This document shows, one piece after another, positions 1 through 8,098 of a DNA stretch of 38,179 bases. Made by a program: the position numbers and the translations under genes. Below the pieces are notes generated by a model. It was not told the origin of the DNA and did no database searches. It saw only the letters and a program-made list of their open reading frames with translations. The stretch lies in NCBI GenBank assembly GCA_016744315.1, contig JADGER010000005.1:1-38179 (forward strand), read 5' to 3'. Positions within the stretch are counted from its first letter, which is position 1; the number at the start of each line of letters is the position of its first letter. The DNA is from Sulfurovaceae bacterium (lineage in GTDB: Bacteria; Campylobacterota; Campylobacteria; Campylobacterales; Sulfurovaceae).

Positions 1-48
1 GAGTTTGAAGCTTTGAGGGATGTGATTGCTGGGATTAGTATTTTTTAG
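1..48 (+). CDS. 3' end of an unidentified gene (partial)
   Basis: The first 48 bases read open in one frame and end at a TAG, giving only 15 residues that finish in AGISIF. The start lies outside the window. In related genomes homoserine dehydrogenase (hom) often precedes yraN, but this tail is too short to confirm that, so I do not assign a product. Confidence 0.5.
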   Translation, partial: EFEALRDVIAGISIF

Positions 49-110
49 GGATTTTTAGGTTAAGGTTTGGGTGGTAGAGGGGGGTGAGTAGTTACTAATA
101 AGGAACAAAA

Positions 111-461
111 ATGTACAAACAACAAGGCTCTACAACAGCCAAAGGCTCTAAAGCTGAAGAGATGGCTGTAGTTTATCTTAAGGCTCATAACTTTCAGATA
201 CTAGAGCAAAACTTTTATGCTAAAAAAATGGGTGAGATTGATATTATTGCTCAAAAAGATAATCTACTTCATTTTATAGAGGTCAAAAGTGCTACTGCTA
301 ATTTTGATCCTATTTATAACTTTACAGCTAGAAAACTCAAAAAAGTAATTAATTCCTCTTATTATTATATGAAACTCAAAAATATAGATAGAGCTTTTTG
401 TATTGATGCTATTATTATACGAGGTGAAGATATAGAATTTATTGAGAATATTACAATGTAA
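111..461 (+). CDS. YraN/UPF0102 family endonuclease-like protein
   Basis: This 116-residue protein matches the UPF0102 (YraN) family, a small endonuclease-like fold related to PD-(D/E)XK nucleases and Holliday-junction resolvases. The N-terminal half shows the G-x-x-A-E helix (GSKAEEMA), then GEIDII and FIEVKS, which supply the acidic and E-x-K core residues. Its length is normal for the family. AAGGA lies 7 bases before the ATG and supports this start. Its cellular role is not established in any organism I know of. It precedes a dioxygenase and the thioredoxin genes, an arrangement seen in other Campylobacterota. Identification is firm, function is not. Confidence 0.9.
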   Translation: MYKQQGSTTAKGSKAEEMAVVYLKAHNFQILEQNFYAKKMGEIDIIAQKDNLLHFIEVKSATANFDPIYNFTARKLKKVINSSYYYMKLKNIDRAFCIDAIIIRGEDIEFIENITM

Positions 462-468
462 AATTGGA

Positions 469-474
469 TATAAT
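469..474 (+). promoter_or_regulatory. -10 box (TATAAT) for the PhyH-like gene
   Basis: A TATAAT lies 36 bases before the ATG of the dioxygenase gene at 511. No -35 is evident, as is usual in Campylobacterota sigma-70 promoters. It would give the gene its own promoter, separate from yraN. Confidence 0.5.
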
Positions 475-510
475 AATTTTTATATTATCTTATTATGCAA
501 GAGGCTATAG

Positions 511-1251
511 ATGGAATTAACAAAAGAAGAGCTAGAATCATTTAAAACACAAGGATATTTAGTATTACGAAATTTTGCTGATAGCAAACAGTGTGATGCT
601 ATTCTTGATATTGCAAAAGCCCATCTTAAGCATAAAATACCTCCCATAGAGACAGAATCAGAATATAATGATTTACTTGATTCATCTGTAGTTACAGTGC
701 GTCGATTACGACAAGTATATCAAAGAGATTCTGTCTTTAAAAAGTGGATGGAAGATAAAAAAATACGCCCTATACTCAAACAAATTTTGGGGCAATCTCC
801 TTTGATTACATTAGCACATCATAACTCAATTATGACCAAGATGCCACAATCGAGTACTCAAACATCTTGGCATCAAGATATTCGTTATTGGAACTTTAGC
901 AATGACCAACTACTCTCTGTATGGTTGGCTTTGGATGAAGAGAATGATGAAAATGGTGTATTAGAATTTATTCCACAGAGTCATACTATGAACTTTACAG
1001 CAGATCAATTTGATCAAAAAGAGTATTTTTTGAGTAATTATGCACCCAATCAAGCTTTGATTAATACCAAACAACGAAGTAAATTACAAAAAGGGGATAT
1101 TGTACTATTTCATTGCAAACTTCTTCATCGTGCCAATAAAAATAGTACTAATCAAGCTAAAATATCTTTTGTCTATACAGTTAAAAGTGCTTCTAGCAAA
1201 GCTTTGGAGGAGACAAGATCAAGTAGCTATCCTGAAATACATCTTGATTAA
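511..1251 (+). CDS. Phytanoyl-CoA dioxygenase (PhyH) family protein
   Basis: This 246-residue protein looks like a cytosolic Fe(II)/2-oxoglutarate-type dioxygenase of the PhyH superfamily. The iron ligands are visible: H121-x-D123 in SWHQDIRYW and the distal H206 in KLLHRANKN. The region LLSVWLALDEENDENGVLEFIPQSH is the typical central strand and loop. The residue 11 after the distal His, where the family usually has an Arg binding 2-oxoglutarate, is Lys217. That could mean an altered co-substrate, or the Lys may simply replace it. The substrate is unknown. The protein ends 130 bases before trxA, with its own -10 boxes in between, so it is probably not in the trx operon. Confidence 0.85.
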   Translation: MELTKEELESFKTQGYLVLRNFADSKQCDAILDIAKAHLKHKIPPIETESEYNDLLDSSVVTVRRLRQVYQRDSVFKKWMEDKKIRPILKQILGQSPLITLAHHNSIMTKMPQSSTQTSWHQDIRYWNFSNDQLLSVWLALDEENDENGVLEFIPQSHTMNFTADQFDQKEYFLSNYAPNQALINTKQRSKLQKGDIVLFHCKLLHRANKNSTNQAKISFVYTVKSASSKALEETRSSSYPEIHLD

Positions 1252-1337
1252 TAGAGCTATGTTATTTCTTTCATTGAAAAAATAAAGAAGATTAGTTATA
1301 AATATGCTTTCAAAACCATATACAAGATTTCTAAAGA

Positions 1338-1353
1338 TATAATCAAGTATAAT
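1338..1353 (+). promoter_or_regulatory. Two tandem TATAAT boxes before trxA
   Basis: TATAAT occurs at 1338-1343 and again at 1348-1353, 29 to 39 bases before the trxA ATG. Either could drive trxA. The 10-base spacing puts the two possible transcription starts one helical turn apart. Confidence 0.5.
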
Positions 1354-1381
1354 AGGTAAATTTAAAATTAGGAATAGAAAA

Positions 1382-1699
1382 ATGTCAAAATATGTTGAAT
1401 TAACTGGCGAAAACTTTGAAGCAACAATTGCAGAGGGTGTAACAATGGTAGACTTTTGGGCTCCTTGGTGTGGTCCTTGTAGAATGATTGCTCCTGTAGT
1501 AGAAGAATTAGCTGAAGATTTTGAAGGAAAAGCAACTATTGCAAAAGTAAATACAGATGAGCAACAAGAGATTTCTGTAAAATATGGTATCCGTTCAATC
1601 CCTTCAATTCTTTTCTTTAAAGATGGTGAGATGGTTGACCAAATGGTAGGTGCAGCTAGCAAAGATGCTTTTGCTGACAAAATCAACGGTCTTCTGTAA
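1382..1699 (+). CDS. trxA: Thioredoxin
   Basis: This is a full-length 105-residue thioredoxin with the active site W-C-G-P-C (Cys30 and Cys33) after VDFWAP, and the cis-proline segment SIPSILFF. It reduces disulfides in cytosolic proteins such as peroxiredoxins and ribonucleotide reductase, and is itself reduced by the trxB product encoded next. A stable hairpin follows at 1717, and trxB has its own -10 box, so the two genes can be expressed separately although adjacent. It may serve Tpx, encoded at 13327. Confidence 0.98.
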   Translation: MSKYVELTGENFEATIAEGVTMVDFWAPWCGPCRMIAPVVEELAEDFEGKATIAKVNTDEQQEISVKYGIRSIPSILFFKDGEMVDQMVGAASKDAFADKINGLL

Positions 1700-1716
1700 C
1701 AATATACTTATATACG

Positions 1717-1746
1717 CAAAACAGAGTAGAATCTTTCTCTGTTTTG
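1717..1746 (+). terminator. Hairpin terminator after trxA
   Basis: CAAAACAGAG pairs perfectly with CTCTGTTTTG (10 bp, 10-base loop) starting 17 bases after the trxA stop. A T-rich stretch follows. It is likely a factor-independent terminator, possibly leaky into trxB. Confidence 0.65.
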
Positions 1747-1769
1747 ATTCATCTTTTATCCCTTTTAGC

Positions 1770-1775
1770 TATAAT
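1770..1775 (+). promoter_or_regulatory. -10 box (TATAAT) for trxB
   Basis: TATAAT lies between the trxA terminator and trxB, in the context TTTTAGCTATAAT typical of Campylobacterota sigma-70 promoters. It would give a 5' leader of about 70 bases. Confidence 0.5.
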
Positions 1776-1852
1776 CCCCTTATTTCAACTTTTAGATAAA
1801 TTATTACAAAGATAGTTTTTTTAAAATTTTAAATTTACAAAAAGGAAATATC

Positions 1853-2791
1853 ATGTTAGATTGCGCAATTATTGGTGGAGGCCCTGCTGGACTTACTGCT
1901 GGACTCTATGCAAGCAGAGGTGGACTAAAGGATGTAGTTCTTTTTGAAAGAGGTATGCCTGGTGGACAGATTACTCAAAGTAGTGAGATAGAAAACTATC
2001 CAGGATTTTATGCTCATGGAAAAACAGGTATGGATTTTATGGATACATGGCAAGAGCAGTGTTTTGCTTTTGGTCTTAAACATAGTATGGAAGAGATTAC
2101 ATCTGTAAGAAAAGAGGGTGAACACTTTGTACTAGAGATTGCTGGTAAAGAACCACAACTAGCCAAAACAGTAATTGTAGCTACAGGAAGTACTCCAAGA
2201 AGAGCAGGTATCAAAGGTGAAGATGAACTCTTTGGTAAGGGTGTAAGTACTTGTGCTACTTGTGATGGCTTTTTTTATAAAAACAAAGAAGTAGCTGTTT
2301 TAGGTGGTGGTGATACTGCCCTAGAAGAGGCTCATTATCTTTCTAATATCTGTAGCAAAGTTTATGTTATCCATAGAAGAGATAGCTTTAGAGCATCTCC
2401 ATCTACAGTAGATAGAGTTATGCGTACACCAAATATTGAACTACTCACTGATACAACAGTAGAAGAGATAAAAGGTGATGCTATGGGTGTTATAGGTGTA
2501 ACTATTAAAGACAAAGAAGGTAACCTTAAAGAGCTAGAAGTACCTGGTATTTTTGTTTTTGTAGGTCAAAATGTAAATAATAGTATTATCAAAAACAAAG
2601 ATGATTCTTTTATTTGTGATACAAATAAACAGGGTCAAGTGATTGTAGACCTTAGCATGAGAACTTCTTTAGAGGGACTTTATGCAGCAGGTGACTTGCG
2701 TATAGAAGCACCAAAACAAGTAGTCTGTGCAGCAGGTGATGGTGCTACAGCAGCGTTACAAGTTATTTCATATATTCAGGAGCAAGCGTAA
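1853..2791 (+). CDS. trxB: Thioredoxin-disulfide reductase
   Basis: This 312-residue flavoprotein has the N-terminal FAD-binding GGGPAG motif (residues 8-13), the redox pair C134-A-T-C137, the NADPH-binding [10 protein letters not shown] segment, and the C-terminal FAD motif GLYAAGDLR. It transfers electrons from NADPH to thioredoxin (trxA, encoded upstream). AAAAAGGAAA before the ATG is a good ribosome-binding site. Its last codon is one base away from the dapB start, which implies translational coupling. Confidence 0.97.
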   Translation: MLDCAIIGGGPAGLTAGLYASRGGLKDVVLFERGMPGGQITQSSEIENYPGFYAHGKTGMDFMDTWQEQCFAFGLKHSMEEITSVRKEGEHFVLEIAGKEPQLAKTVIVATGSTPRRAGIKGEDELFGKGVSTCATCDGFFYKNKEVAVLGGGDTALEEAHYLSNICSKVYVIHRRDSFRASPSTVDRVMRTPNIELLTDTTVEEIKGDAMGVIGVTIKDKEGNLKELEVPGIFVFVGQNVNNSIIKNKDDSFICDTNKQGQVIVDLSMRTSLEGLYAAGDLRIEAPKQVVCAAGDGATAALQVISYIQEQA

Positions 2792-2792
2792 G

Positions 2793-3560
2793 ATGATAAA
2801 TGTAGGGATAGTAGGAAGTACAGGACGAGTGGGTGGACTACTTATAGATAATCTCAAAAATGATGCAACAGCAAGAGTAAGTGCTGTGCATGTTTTTGAT
2901 GATTTAGAAAAAGACCTAGATAAAAATATACTCATTACTAATAGTATGAATGAACTCTTAGAAAATTGTGATATTGTTATAGATTTTTCTGCTCCAGTGG
3001 CAACAGAAGAGTTATTAGAATCTGCTCTCAAAAATCCAAAACCACTTGTTATTGCTACAACAGGTTTTACAGTGCATCAACAAAATTTGCTTACAGAAGC
3101 ATCTGAAGAGATACCTATTTTATATTCATCTAATATGTCTGTAGGTATTGCTCTACTCAAACAATTAGTCCAAAAAGTTTCTGCAACTTTAGAAGATTTT
3201 GATATAGAAATTGTAGAACAGCACCACAAACACAAAGTAGATGCTCCTAGTGGAACAGCATTGACTCTTGGTGAATTTGCTGCAAAAGGTAGAGGCTTAG
3301 ACTTGGATGCTGTGCGTGTAAGTGGAAGAGATGGACAAATTGGTGCTAGAACCAAAGATGAAATTGCCGTTATGGCTCTTCGTGGTGGAGATATTGTAGG
3401 AAGACATACAGTTGGTTTTTATAATGATGGTGAGTTTCTAGAACTCAATCATACAGCCACTAGTCGTGATACTTTCTCCAAAGGTGCTATCCGTGCAGCC
3501 AAATGGCTTGTTAGTCAAGACAAAGGTCTCTACTCAATCAACGACTGTTTGGGAATATAA
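2793..3560 (+). CDS. dapB: 4-hydroxy-tetrahydrodipicolinate reductase
   Basis: DapB reduces the product of DapA in the diaminopimelate branch of lysine and cell-wall synthesis. I start it at the ATG one base after the trxB stop, where the protein begins MINVGIVG, giving 255 residues. The open frame continues 22 codons upstream inside trxB but has no reason to be used. The NAD(P)-binding G-x-x-G-x-x-G is GSTGRVG near residue 8. The catalytic and substrate region is EQHHKHKVDAPSGTA. Coupling trxB-dapB-purF is typical of Campylobacterota and has no obvious metabolic logic. Confidence 0.96.
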   Translation: MINVGIVGSTGRVGGLLIDNLKNDATARVSAVHVFDDLEKDLDKNILITNSMNELLENCDIVIDFSAPVATEELLESALKNPKPLVIATTGFTVHQQNLLTEASEEIPILYSSNMSVGIALLKQLVQKVSATLEDFDIEIVEQHHKHKVDAPSGTALTLGEFAAKGRGLDLDAVRVSGRDGQIGARTKDEIAVMALRGGDIVGRHTVGFYNDGEFLELNHTATSRDTFSKGAIRAAKWLVSQDKGLYSINDCLGI

Positions 3561-3569
3561 AGGAATAAT

Positions 3570-4937
3570 ATGTGTGCAATAGTTGGTATATATGGTGTAA
3601 AAGATGCTTCAACCCTAGCCTATCTCTCTTTGTTTGCGATGCAACATAGAGGGCAAGAGTCCACAGGAATTAGTGCTGCTGAGGGAGAGAAGATAACACT
3701 TGTCAAAAAAAGAGGTCTTGTTACTTCTGTTTTTGATAAAGACAACTTAAGTGTACTAAAAGGAACCTGTGCGATTGGTCACAACCGCTACTCTACCGCT
3801 GGTGCAGGATCAGTATTAGATGCACAACCAGTTTTTGCACGCTATAAATTAGGTGAAATTTCTGTTGTTCATAATGGGAACCTTGTAAATAAAACCGAGG
3901 TTCGTGAAGAACTTATAGATAATGGTGCTATATTTCAAACTCAAATGGATACAGAAAATATTGTTCATCTTATTGCCAAAAGCAAAGAAAAGAAACTTAT
4001 AGACCGTATCAAAGATATGCTCAACAAAATAGAAGGCTCATACTGCTTGGCAATTCAGAGTCGTTCAAAAATGTTTGTTATTCGTGATAGATATGGTATA
4101 CGCCCACTTAGCCTAGGTAAACTCAAAGATGGCGGATATGTTGTAGCAAGTGAAACTTGTGCATTAGATCTAGTAGGTGCTTCGTTTGAACGAGATATAC
4201 GCCCTGGAGAAATGCTTATCTTTTCAGAAAATAAAGAGCCTGAGTCTATTCAAGTTTTTGAACCTGATTTTCATCCATGTGCTTTTGAATATATCTATTT
4301 TTCTCGACCTGACTCCATTATTGATGGGAAAAATGTCTATCAAATGCGTCTTAATATGGGAAAACAATTAGCCAAAGAAAGTCCTGCTGATGTGGATTTG
4401 GTTCTTCCTGTACCTGATAGTGGTATTGCAGCAGCTAGAGGCTACGCAGAAGAGTTGGGTATTCCTTTTGAAATGGGGATTGTAAGAAACCATTATGTAG
4501 GAAGAACATTTATTGAACCAAGTCAATCTATTAGAGATTTTAAAGTCAAGAAAAAACTCTCTCCAATAAAACATCTTATTCAGGGAAAAAGAATTGCCAT
4601 TATTGATGATTCTTTAGTTCGTGGTACTACCTCTACACAGATAGTACGAATGCTCAAAGAAGCAGGTGCATTAGAAGTTCATATGCGTATTGCTGCTCCT
4701 GAGATTAAATTTCCTTGCCGTTATGGAATAGATACTCCAACCAAAAAAGAACTTATCTCTTCTTCTCATACTTGTGAAGAGATAGCTCAAAAAATCAAAG
4801 CTACATCTTTGGGCTTTTTGTCTATAGATGGACTTACAAAAGCTTTAGGGAATGAACAAAAATACTCTTTAGTAAGTTTTGATGGTAAGTATTTTGCTGG
4901 TGGAAATGCACATAGCCCTAGCTGTAGTAATGCCTAA
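3570..4937 (+). CDS. purF: Amidophosphoribosyltransferase
   Basis: PurF makes 5-phosphoribosylamine from PRPP and glutamine, the first step of purine synthesis. Cys2 directly follows the start Met (MCAIVGIYG), so the N-terminal nucleophile needs no propeptide removal beyond Met. The glutaminase domain shows HRGQESTGI and HNGNLVN. The C-terminal phosphoribosyltransferase domain has the PRPP loop IAIIDDSLVRGTTS. Length (455 residues) is normal. It starts 9 bases after dapB with an AAGGAA site and is clearly in the same transcript. Confidence 0.97.
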   Translation: MCAIVGIYGVKDASTLAYLSLFAMQHRGQESTGISAAEGEKITLVKKRGLVTSVFDKDNLSVLKGTCAIGHNRYSTAGAGSVLDAQPVFARYKLGEISVVHNGNLVNKTEVREELIDNGAIFQTQMDTENIVHLIAKSKEKKLIDRIKDMLNKIEGSYCLAIQSRSKMFVIRDRYGIRPLSLGKLKDGGYVVASETCALDLVGASFERDIRPGEMLIFSENKEPESIQVFEPDFHPCAFEYIYFSRPDSIIDGKNVYQMRLNMGKQLAKESPADVDLVLPVPDSGIAAARGYAEELGIPFEMGIVRNHYVGRTFIEPSQSIRDFKVKKKLSPIKHLIQGKRIAIIDDSLVRGTTSTQIVRMLKEAGALEVHMRIAAPEIKFPCRYGIDTPTKKELISSSHTCEEIAQKIKATSLGFLSIDGLTKALGNEQKYSLVSFDGKYFAGGNAHSPSCSNA

Positions 4938-4951
4938 GCAAAGGTAGAATT

Positions 4952-5911
4952 GTGAAACAGCTTCATACTTTTGGGACTTATCTCAAAAAAAAGTTTAAAT
5001 ATAAAGTAAGTAAAATACCTCTAGGAATTAGTGGTTTTACTTGCCCAAATATTGATGGTACAGTAGCAAAAGGCGGATGTACCTTTTGTCTCAATGACTC
5101 CTTTAGTCCCAACCTTGCCAAAAATGCAGGAAAAACTTTTTTAAACCTCCAAAGCACAAGTAATCCTATTTTAGACCAACAGATTTTGGAATTAGAAGAG
5201 CAAATCCTTGCAACTAGAAAAATGATGAAAACACAATGGGGAAGTCAAAAATTTCTTGTGTATTTTCAAGCATTTACTAATACTTATGCACCCTTTGAAA
5301 CACTTAAAGCACTCTATGACAAAGCATTAAGTTATGATGATGTGATAGGTCTTAGCATTGGTACACGCAGTGACTCTGTTACTGAAGAACTCTTAGACTA
5401 CCTTGTCGAACTAAGTAAAGAAAAAGAGATTTGGATAGAGTATGGTATTCAGTCTATTTATGATGAAACACTCGAAAAAATTAATAGAGGACATAACTCT
5501 CTTAATGTAGAAGAAGCGATAAAGCATGCCAAAGCAAAAGGCTTAAATGTTTGTGGACATCTTATTTTTGGTCTCCCAAATGAAAATCAAGAAATGATGT
5601 TAAACTCTGCAAAAGCTGCTTATGCATGGGGGATAGACTCTGTGAAATACCATCCACTCTATGTAGTCAAAAATACTCTTCTTGCCAATGATTACAAATC
5701 AGGAGCATTTGAGCCTATTTCAAAAGAAGATTATATAGATACACTTATCAAAGCCATACAGCTTAAACCAGACCATATTTCTATCCAACGCGTTACAGCA
5801 GGAATAGATGACCAAACACTCCTTGCCCCTACTTGGTGTGGATTGCCAAAAAATAATATGTTAAATTCTATAAATAAAGAGTTACAAAAAAATGGATTTT
5901 TAGCTATCTAA
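4952..5911 (+). CDS. TIGR01212-type radical SAM protein (YhcC-like)
   Basis: This 319-residue protein belongs to the YhcC/TIGR01212 radical SAM family. The iron-sulfur cluster cysteines sit in the N-terminal third (ISGFTCPNIDG followed by GGCTFC). The rest includes AFTNTYAP, GTRSDS and the GLQS-like YGIQS strand, with HLIFGLPNE further on. The family's substrate is unknown; members look related to tRNA- or metabolite-modifying Elp3-like enzymes. The start is GTG at 4952, with AAGGTAGA just upstream, 14 bases after purF. It closes the plus-strand operon; the next gene converges on it. Confidence 0.88.
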   Translation: MKQLHTFGTYLKKKFKYKVSKIPLGISGFTCPNIDGTVAKGGCTFCLNDSFSPNLAKNAGKTFLNLQSTSNPILDQQILELEEQILATRKMMKTQWGSQKFLVYFQAFTNTYAPFETLKALYDKALSYDDVIGLSIGTRSDSVTEELLDYLVELSKEKEIWIEYGIQSIYDETLEKINRGHNSLNVEEAIKHAKAKGLNVCGHLIFGLPNENQEMMLNSAKAAYAWGIDSVKYHPLYVVKNTLLANDYKSGAFEPISKEDYIDTLIKAIQLKPDHISIQRVTAGIDDQTLLAPTWCGLPKNNMLNSINKELQKNGFLAI

Positions 5912-5957
5912 ATTTTTATTTAGTAGCTTTAATATCCCAAAGTATCAACTCATACTA

Positions 5958-6392
5958 TTAAGAAAAAAGTTTCTTATATATATGATATATTTCACAACCT
6001 ACACAGTATGAAAAAACCAACTCCAAAAAAATACATAAAAATAAAATAGCACTAAATATATAAAAAGCAAATAGTAATTCTAAAATATTTAAAAATAATA
6101 TTATAATTAAAAATATTAGACCAAAAATAGCAGCTAATTTTTTAGGTGCTGCATCTACATTTATACTTTCTAGTTTTAGAACTTTTTTAGTCTGTGTAGA
6201 AAGTATAAAAATTAAACTATACTCTTTGGCAAAAAATATTCTTGTAAAAAAATCTACAATAAGAAATACTATAAGAAAAGTAAAATTACTTATAAAATAA
6301 ATACTAAAAAGTATTCCCACATAAAAAGAATTTATTCTTGCTATATTTGAGTCTACTGAAACAAGTGAAATTGGACATGATTTTTGACTCAT
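5958..6392 (-). CDS. DUF4395 family integral membrane protein
   Basis: This 144-residue protein has four strongly hydrophobic segments. It starts with S-C-P-I-S followed by VD and AR-N-S-F, the pattern I associate with DUF4395. A charged loop with an F-F-A-K-E-Y motif joins the two helix pairs. The end has C-V-G-C-E-I-Y, a C-x-x-C that is also typical of the family and may be redox active or bind metal. Function is unknown. It lies 13 bases or so after the TerB/J protein on the same strand, so the two are probably co-transcribed. It converges on the radical SAM gene without an obvious terminator between. Confidence 0.7.
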   Translation of the reverse strand: MSQKSCPISLVSVDSNIARINSFYVGILFSIYFISNFTFLIVFLIVDFFTRIFFAKEYSLIFILSTQTKKVLKLESINVDAAPKKLAAIFGLIFLIIILFLNILELLFAFYIFSAILFLCIFLELVFSYCVGCEIYHIYKKLFS

Positions 6393-6405
6393 GGTAAATC
6401 CTTTA

Positions 6406-7218
6406 TTATATATCTTTGTTTAGCTTTTTGATAATATCATATGCTTGATTTAGCTCTTGCATCTTGGCTGTTGACTCTTCTATATAGGTAGCATCTTTAT
6501 CTTGTGACGCAATAAGATCAGGATGATACTTACGAACTTGTTTCCTATAAATCTTTTTGACACTATTCATATCATCTTCTTTAGTCACACCCAAAATTTC
6601 ATAGGCTTTTTCAGGACTCATAGTCTCTTGTCTATTTTGAAGCATTGTTTCAAAACGACTTACCATAGTCTCATACTCAACAGCTGTAATATTTAATGCA
6701 TCTACAATAATGCGTAAAACTTCATCTTCATCAGAAGTAATTCCATTATCTACAAATGCTAGTTGAATTAAAAACTCTACATATTGCTTTCGTTTAAACT
6801 GACCATATCCAAGCTTTTTATTTAAAACTTCTGCTATCTCTCGAGTGTCATCACTTCTCTCTTTTTCTTCATTGAAAATCTCTTTTAAAAAATTTCTTGT
6901 TTTCTCTTTATCTGGAAAAATTCTAGAAATATCATCAAACATTATTCCAATAAGTTGTGCTTCCAACTCGTCTACTCTTCCATCTGCCTTAGCAACTTTT
7001 GCCACAAGTGCAATAAAGAGTCCTAGTTCACTCTCCCTAAATGATTCTTTAGAGCTTGCTGTCTTAAAAAGTTTATTTTTAGCATAAGCCTTATAGACTC
7101 TAAATGCTACATAAAGAGAAGCCAATATACTAAGTGTTATCAATATATTTGCAATAAATATATAATAAATTAGCACTAAAGCTACAGCAAAATATATCCA
7201 TTTTCTTAACATTTTCAT
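6406..7218 (-). CDS. DjlA-like membrane co-chaperone with TerB and J domains
   Basis: The protein has a short N-terminal hydrophobic anchor, a TerB-like helical domain (LFIALVAKVAKADGRVDELEA), and a C-terminal J domain (YEILGV through YHPDL, with the HPD that activates Hsp70 ATPase). This order matches DjlA, a membrane-anchored DnaK partner. Two starts are possible. I chose the inner ATG at 7218, which has GGAAAA 4 bases upstream and gives 270 residues. The ATG at 7233 lacks a ribosome-binding site and would add five residues. A TATAAT on this strand at 7250-7255 fits either. Confidence 0.85.
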   Translation of the reverse strand: MKMLRKWIYFAVALVLIYYIFIANILITLSILASLYVAFRVYKAYAKNKLFKTASSKESFRESELGLFIALVAKVAKADGRVDELEAQLIGIMFDDISRIFPDKEKTRNFLKEIFNEEKERSDDTREIAEVLNKKLGYGQFKRKQYVEFLIQLAFVDNGITSDEDEVLRIIVDALNITAVEYETMVSRFETMLQNRQETMSPEKAYEILGVTKEDDMNSVKKIYRKQVRKYHPDLIASQDKDATYIEESTAKMQELNQAYDIIKKLNKDI

Positions 7219-7249
7219 TTGTTTTCCATTCATTGTGAAATTTGGGCTT

Positions 7250-7255
7250 ATTATA
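7250..7255 (-). promoter_or_regulatory. -10 box for the DjlA-like gene
   Basis: The minus strand reads ACTATAATAAG here, 17 to 32 bases before the candidate starts of the DjlA-like gene. No -35 element is evident. Confidence 0.45.
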
Positions 7256-7337
7256 GTATATATTCTTTATTATCTCCCCAAAGAGAAGAATTTCATATCA
7301 AATATGATATTATATTAAAAACTTATCAAGGCAAAAG

Positions 7338-7547
7338 ATGAGAGAATCTTTAAAAAAGAAAATAATTGAAGTTTGTAATAAAAAAATTGAAGCTAAAGGC
7401 TCAAATGTAGGTTTGTCATTTTATGCCTTTTTTGCAAATAAAAATGATGAGCCTGAATTATTAATGGAGGTTGCTCAATGGTGGATAATAACAAATAAAT
7501 TAAACCATTTTGAAAAAGCAATTAAGATAAGAGAGATGGTAGAATAA
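7338..7547 (+). CDS. Small unknown protein (69 aa)
   Basis: I do not recognise this 69-residue protein. It is soluble and mostly helical, with a basic first 20 residues (MRESLKKKIIEVCNKKIEAK) and a W-W pair (VAQWWIITNKL) near residue 47. AAGGCAAAAG precedes the ATG, so translation is plausible. The gene stands alone between divergent neighbours. Its codon use looks like the surrounding genes. It could be a regulator or a small antitoxin-like protein, but nothing shows that. Confidence 0.6.
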   Translation: MRESLKKKIIEVCNKKIEAKGSNVGLSFYAFFANKNDEPELLMEVAQWWIITNKLNHFEKAIKIREMVE

Positions 7548-7618
7548 AAGTCATAGGGGTCAAAAGCAATGCTATTAAGTTAAGAATTTTTGGAAGTGCT
7601 ACTTTAGCTTTAGCATGA

Positions 7619-7624
7619 TATACT
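7619..7624 (+). promoter_or_regulatory. -10 box placing transcription start at the ATG
   Basis: TATACT is followed by six bases and then the ATG at 7631. A sigma-70 promoter here would start transcription on the first base of the coding sequence, giving a leaderless mRNA. No Shine-Dalgarno sequence is present. Confidence 0.4.
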
Positions 7625-7630
7625 TATTTA

Positions 7631-8026
7631 ATGTTAAATAAAATTGCAACTTTACTTCAATCATTAGATGGTGTCGATGTTATAGATATACAGGATACTA
7701 TACAATACCCTCATATAACACTTACTGTATCATCAGACAGTTCTCTTCTTCTATTGACTTATTGTTCAGAAGCATCTAATACACCTTTTAATAGTTGGAC
7801 ACGATATCACCCTTGTTCAAAAGAAGCTATGACAAATCCATCTACAGCACTTTTATATAACTATAGAAGTAAAGATATGGAAGGATTCAAAGACTTAGGG
7901 GCATTTATAGTTTGGAATATGTATGACCTTAAACAAATATACAAAACTGATGCAGATAAGTTATTAAAAGAATTTAATGCCATAACTATAGATAAGCGTA
8001 GGAAGTTTTTTCACTTGAGAGTTTAG
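7631..8026 (+). CDS. Unknown protein (131 aa)
   Basis: I do not recognise this 131-residue soluble protein. It has a short alpha/beta look, with an N-terminal helix (MLNKIATLLQSL), strands (ITLTVSSDSSLLLLTYC), and a central region rich in aromatic residues (SWTRYHPCSKEAM). No known catalytic motif is visible. There is no ribosome-binding site; a -10 box 6 bases upstream suggests a leaderless transcript. A fragment before it (7550-7590, TAGGGGTCAAAAG...) looks like a decayed intergenic repeat rather than coding sequence. Confidence 0.6.
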   Translation: MLNKIATLLQSLDGVDVIDIQDTIQYPHITLTVSSDSSLLLLTYCSEASNTPFNSWTRYHPCSKEAMTNPSTALLYNYRSKDMEGFKDLGAFIVWNMYDLKQIYKTDADKLLKEFNAITIDKRRKFFHLRV

Positions 8027-8098
8027 ATGAAGTAAAAAAGATAGTTTTATAATAATATATAATACATTATTAGCATGTATAAATAATAAATTATGTTC

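Noticed and set aside
2727-2792. Extended dapB start at 2727
   Set aside because: It overlaps trxB by 65 bases. The ATG one base after the trxB stop gives the standard DapB N terminus.
7550-7600. TAGGGGTCAAAAGCAATGCTATTAAG as a mobile-element remnant
   Set aside because: It resembles repeats seen near IS200/REP-type transposases, but I see no second copy or transposase here.
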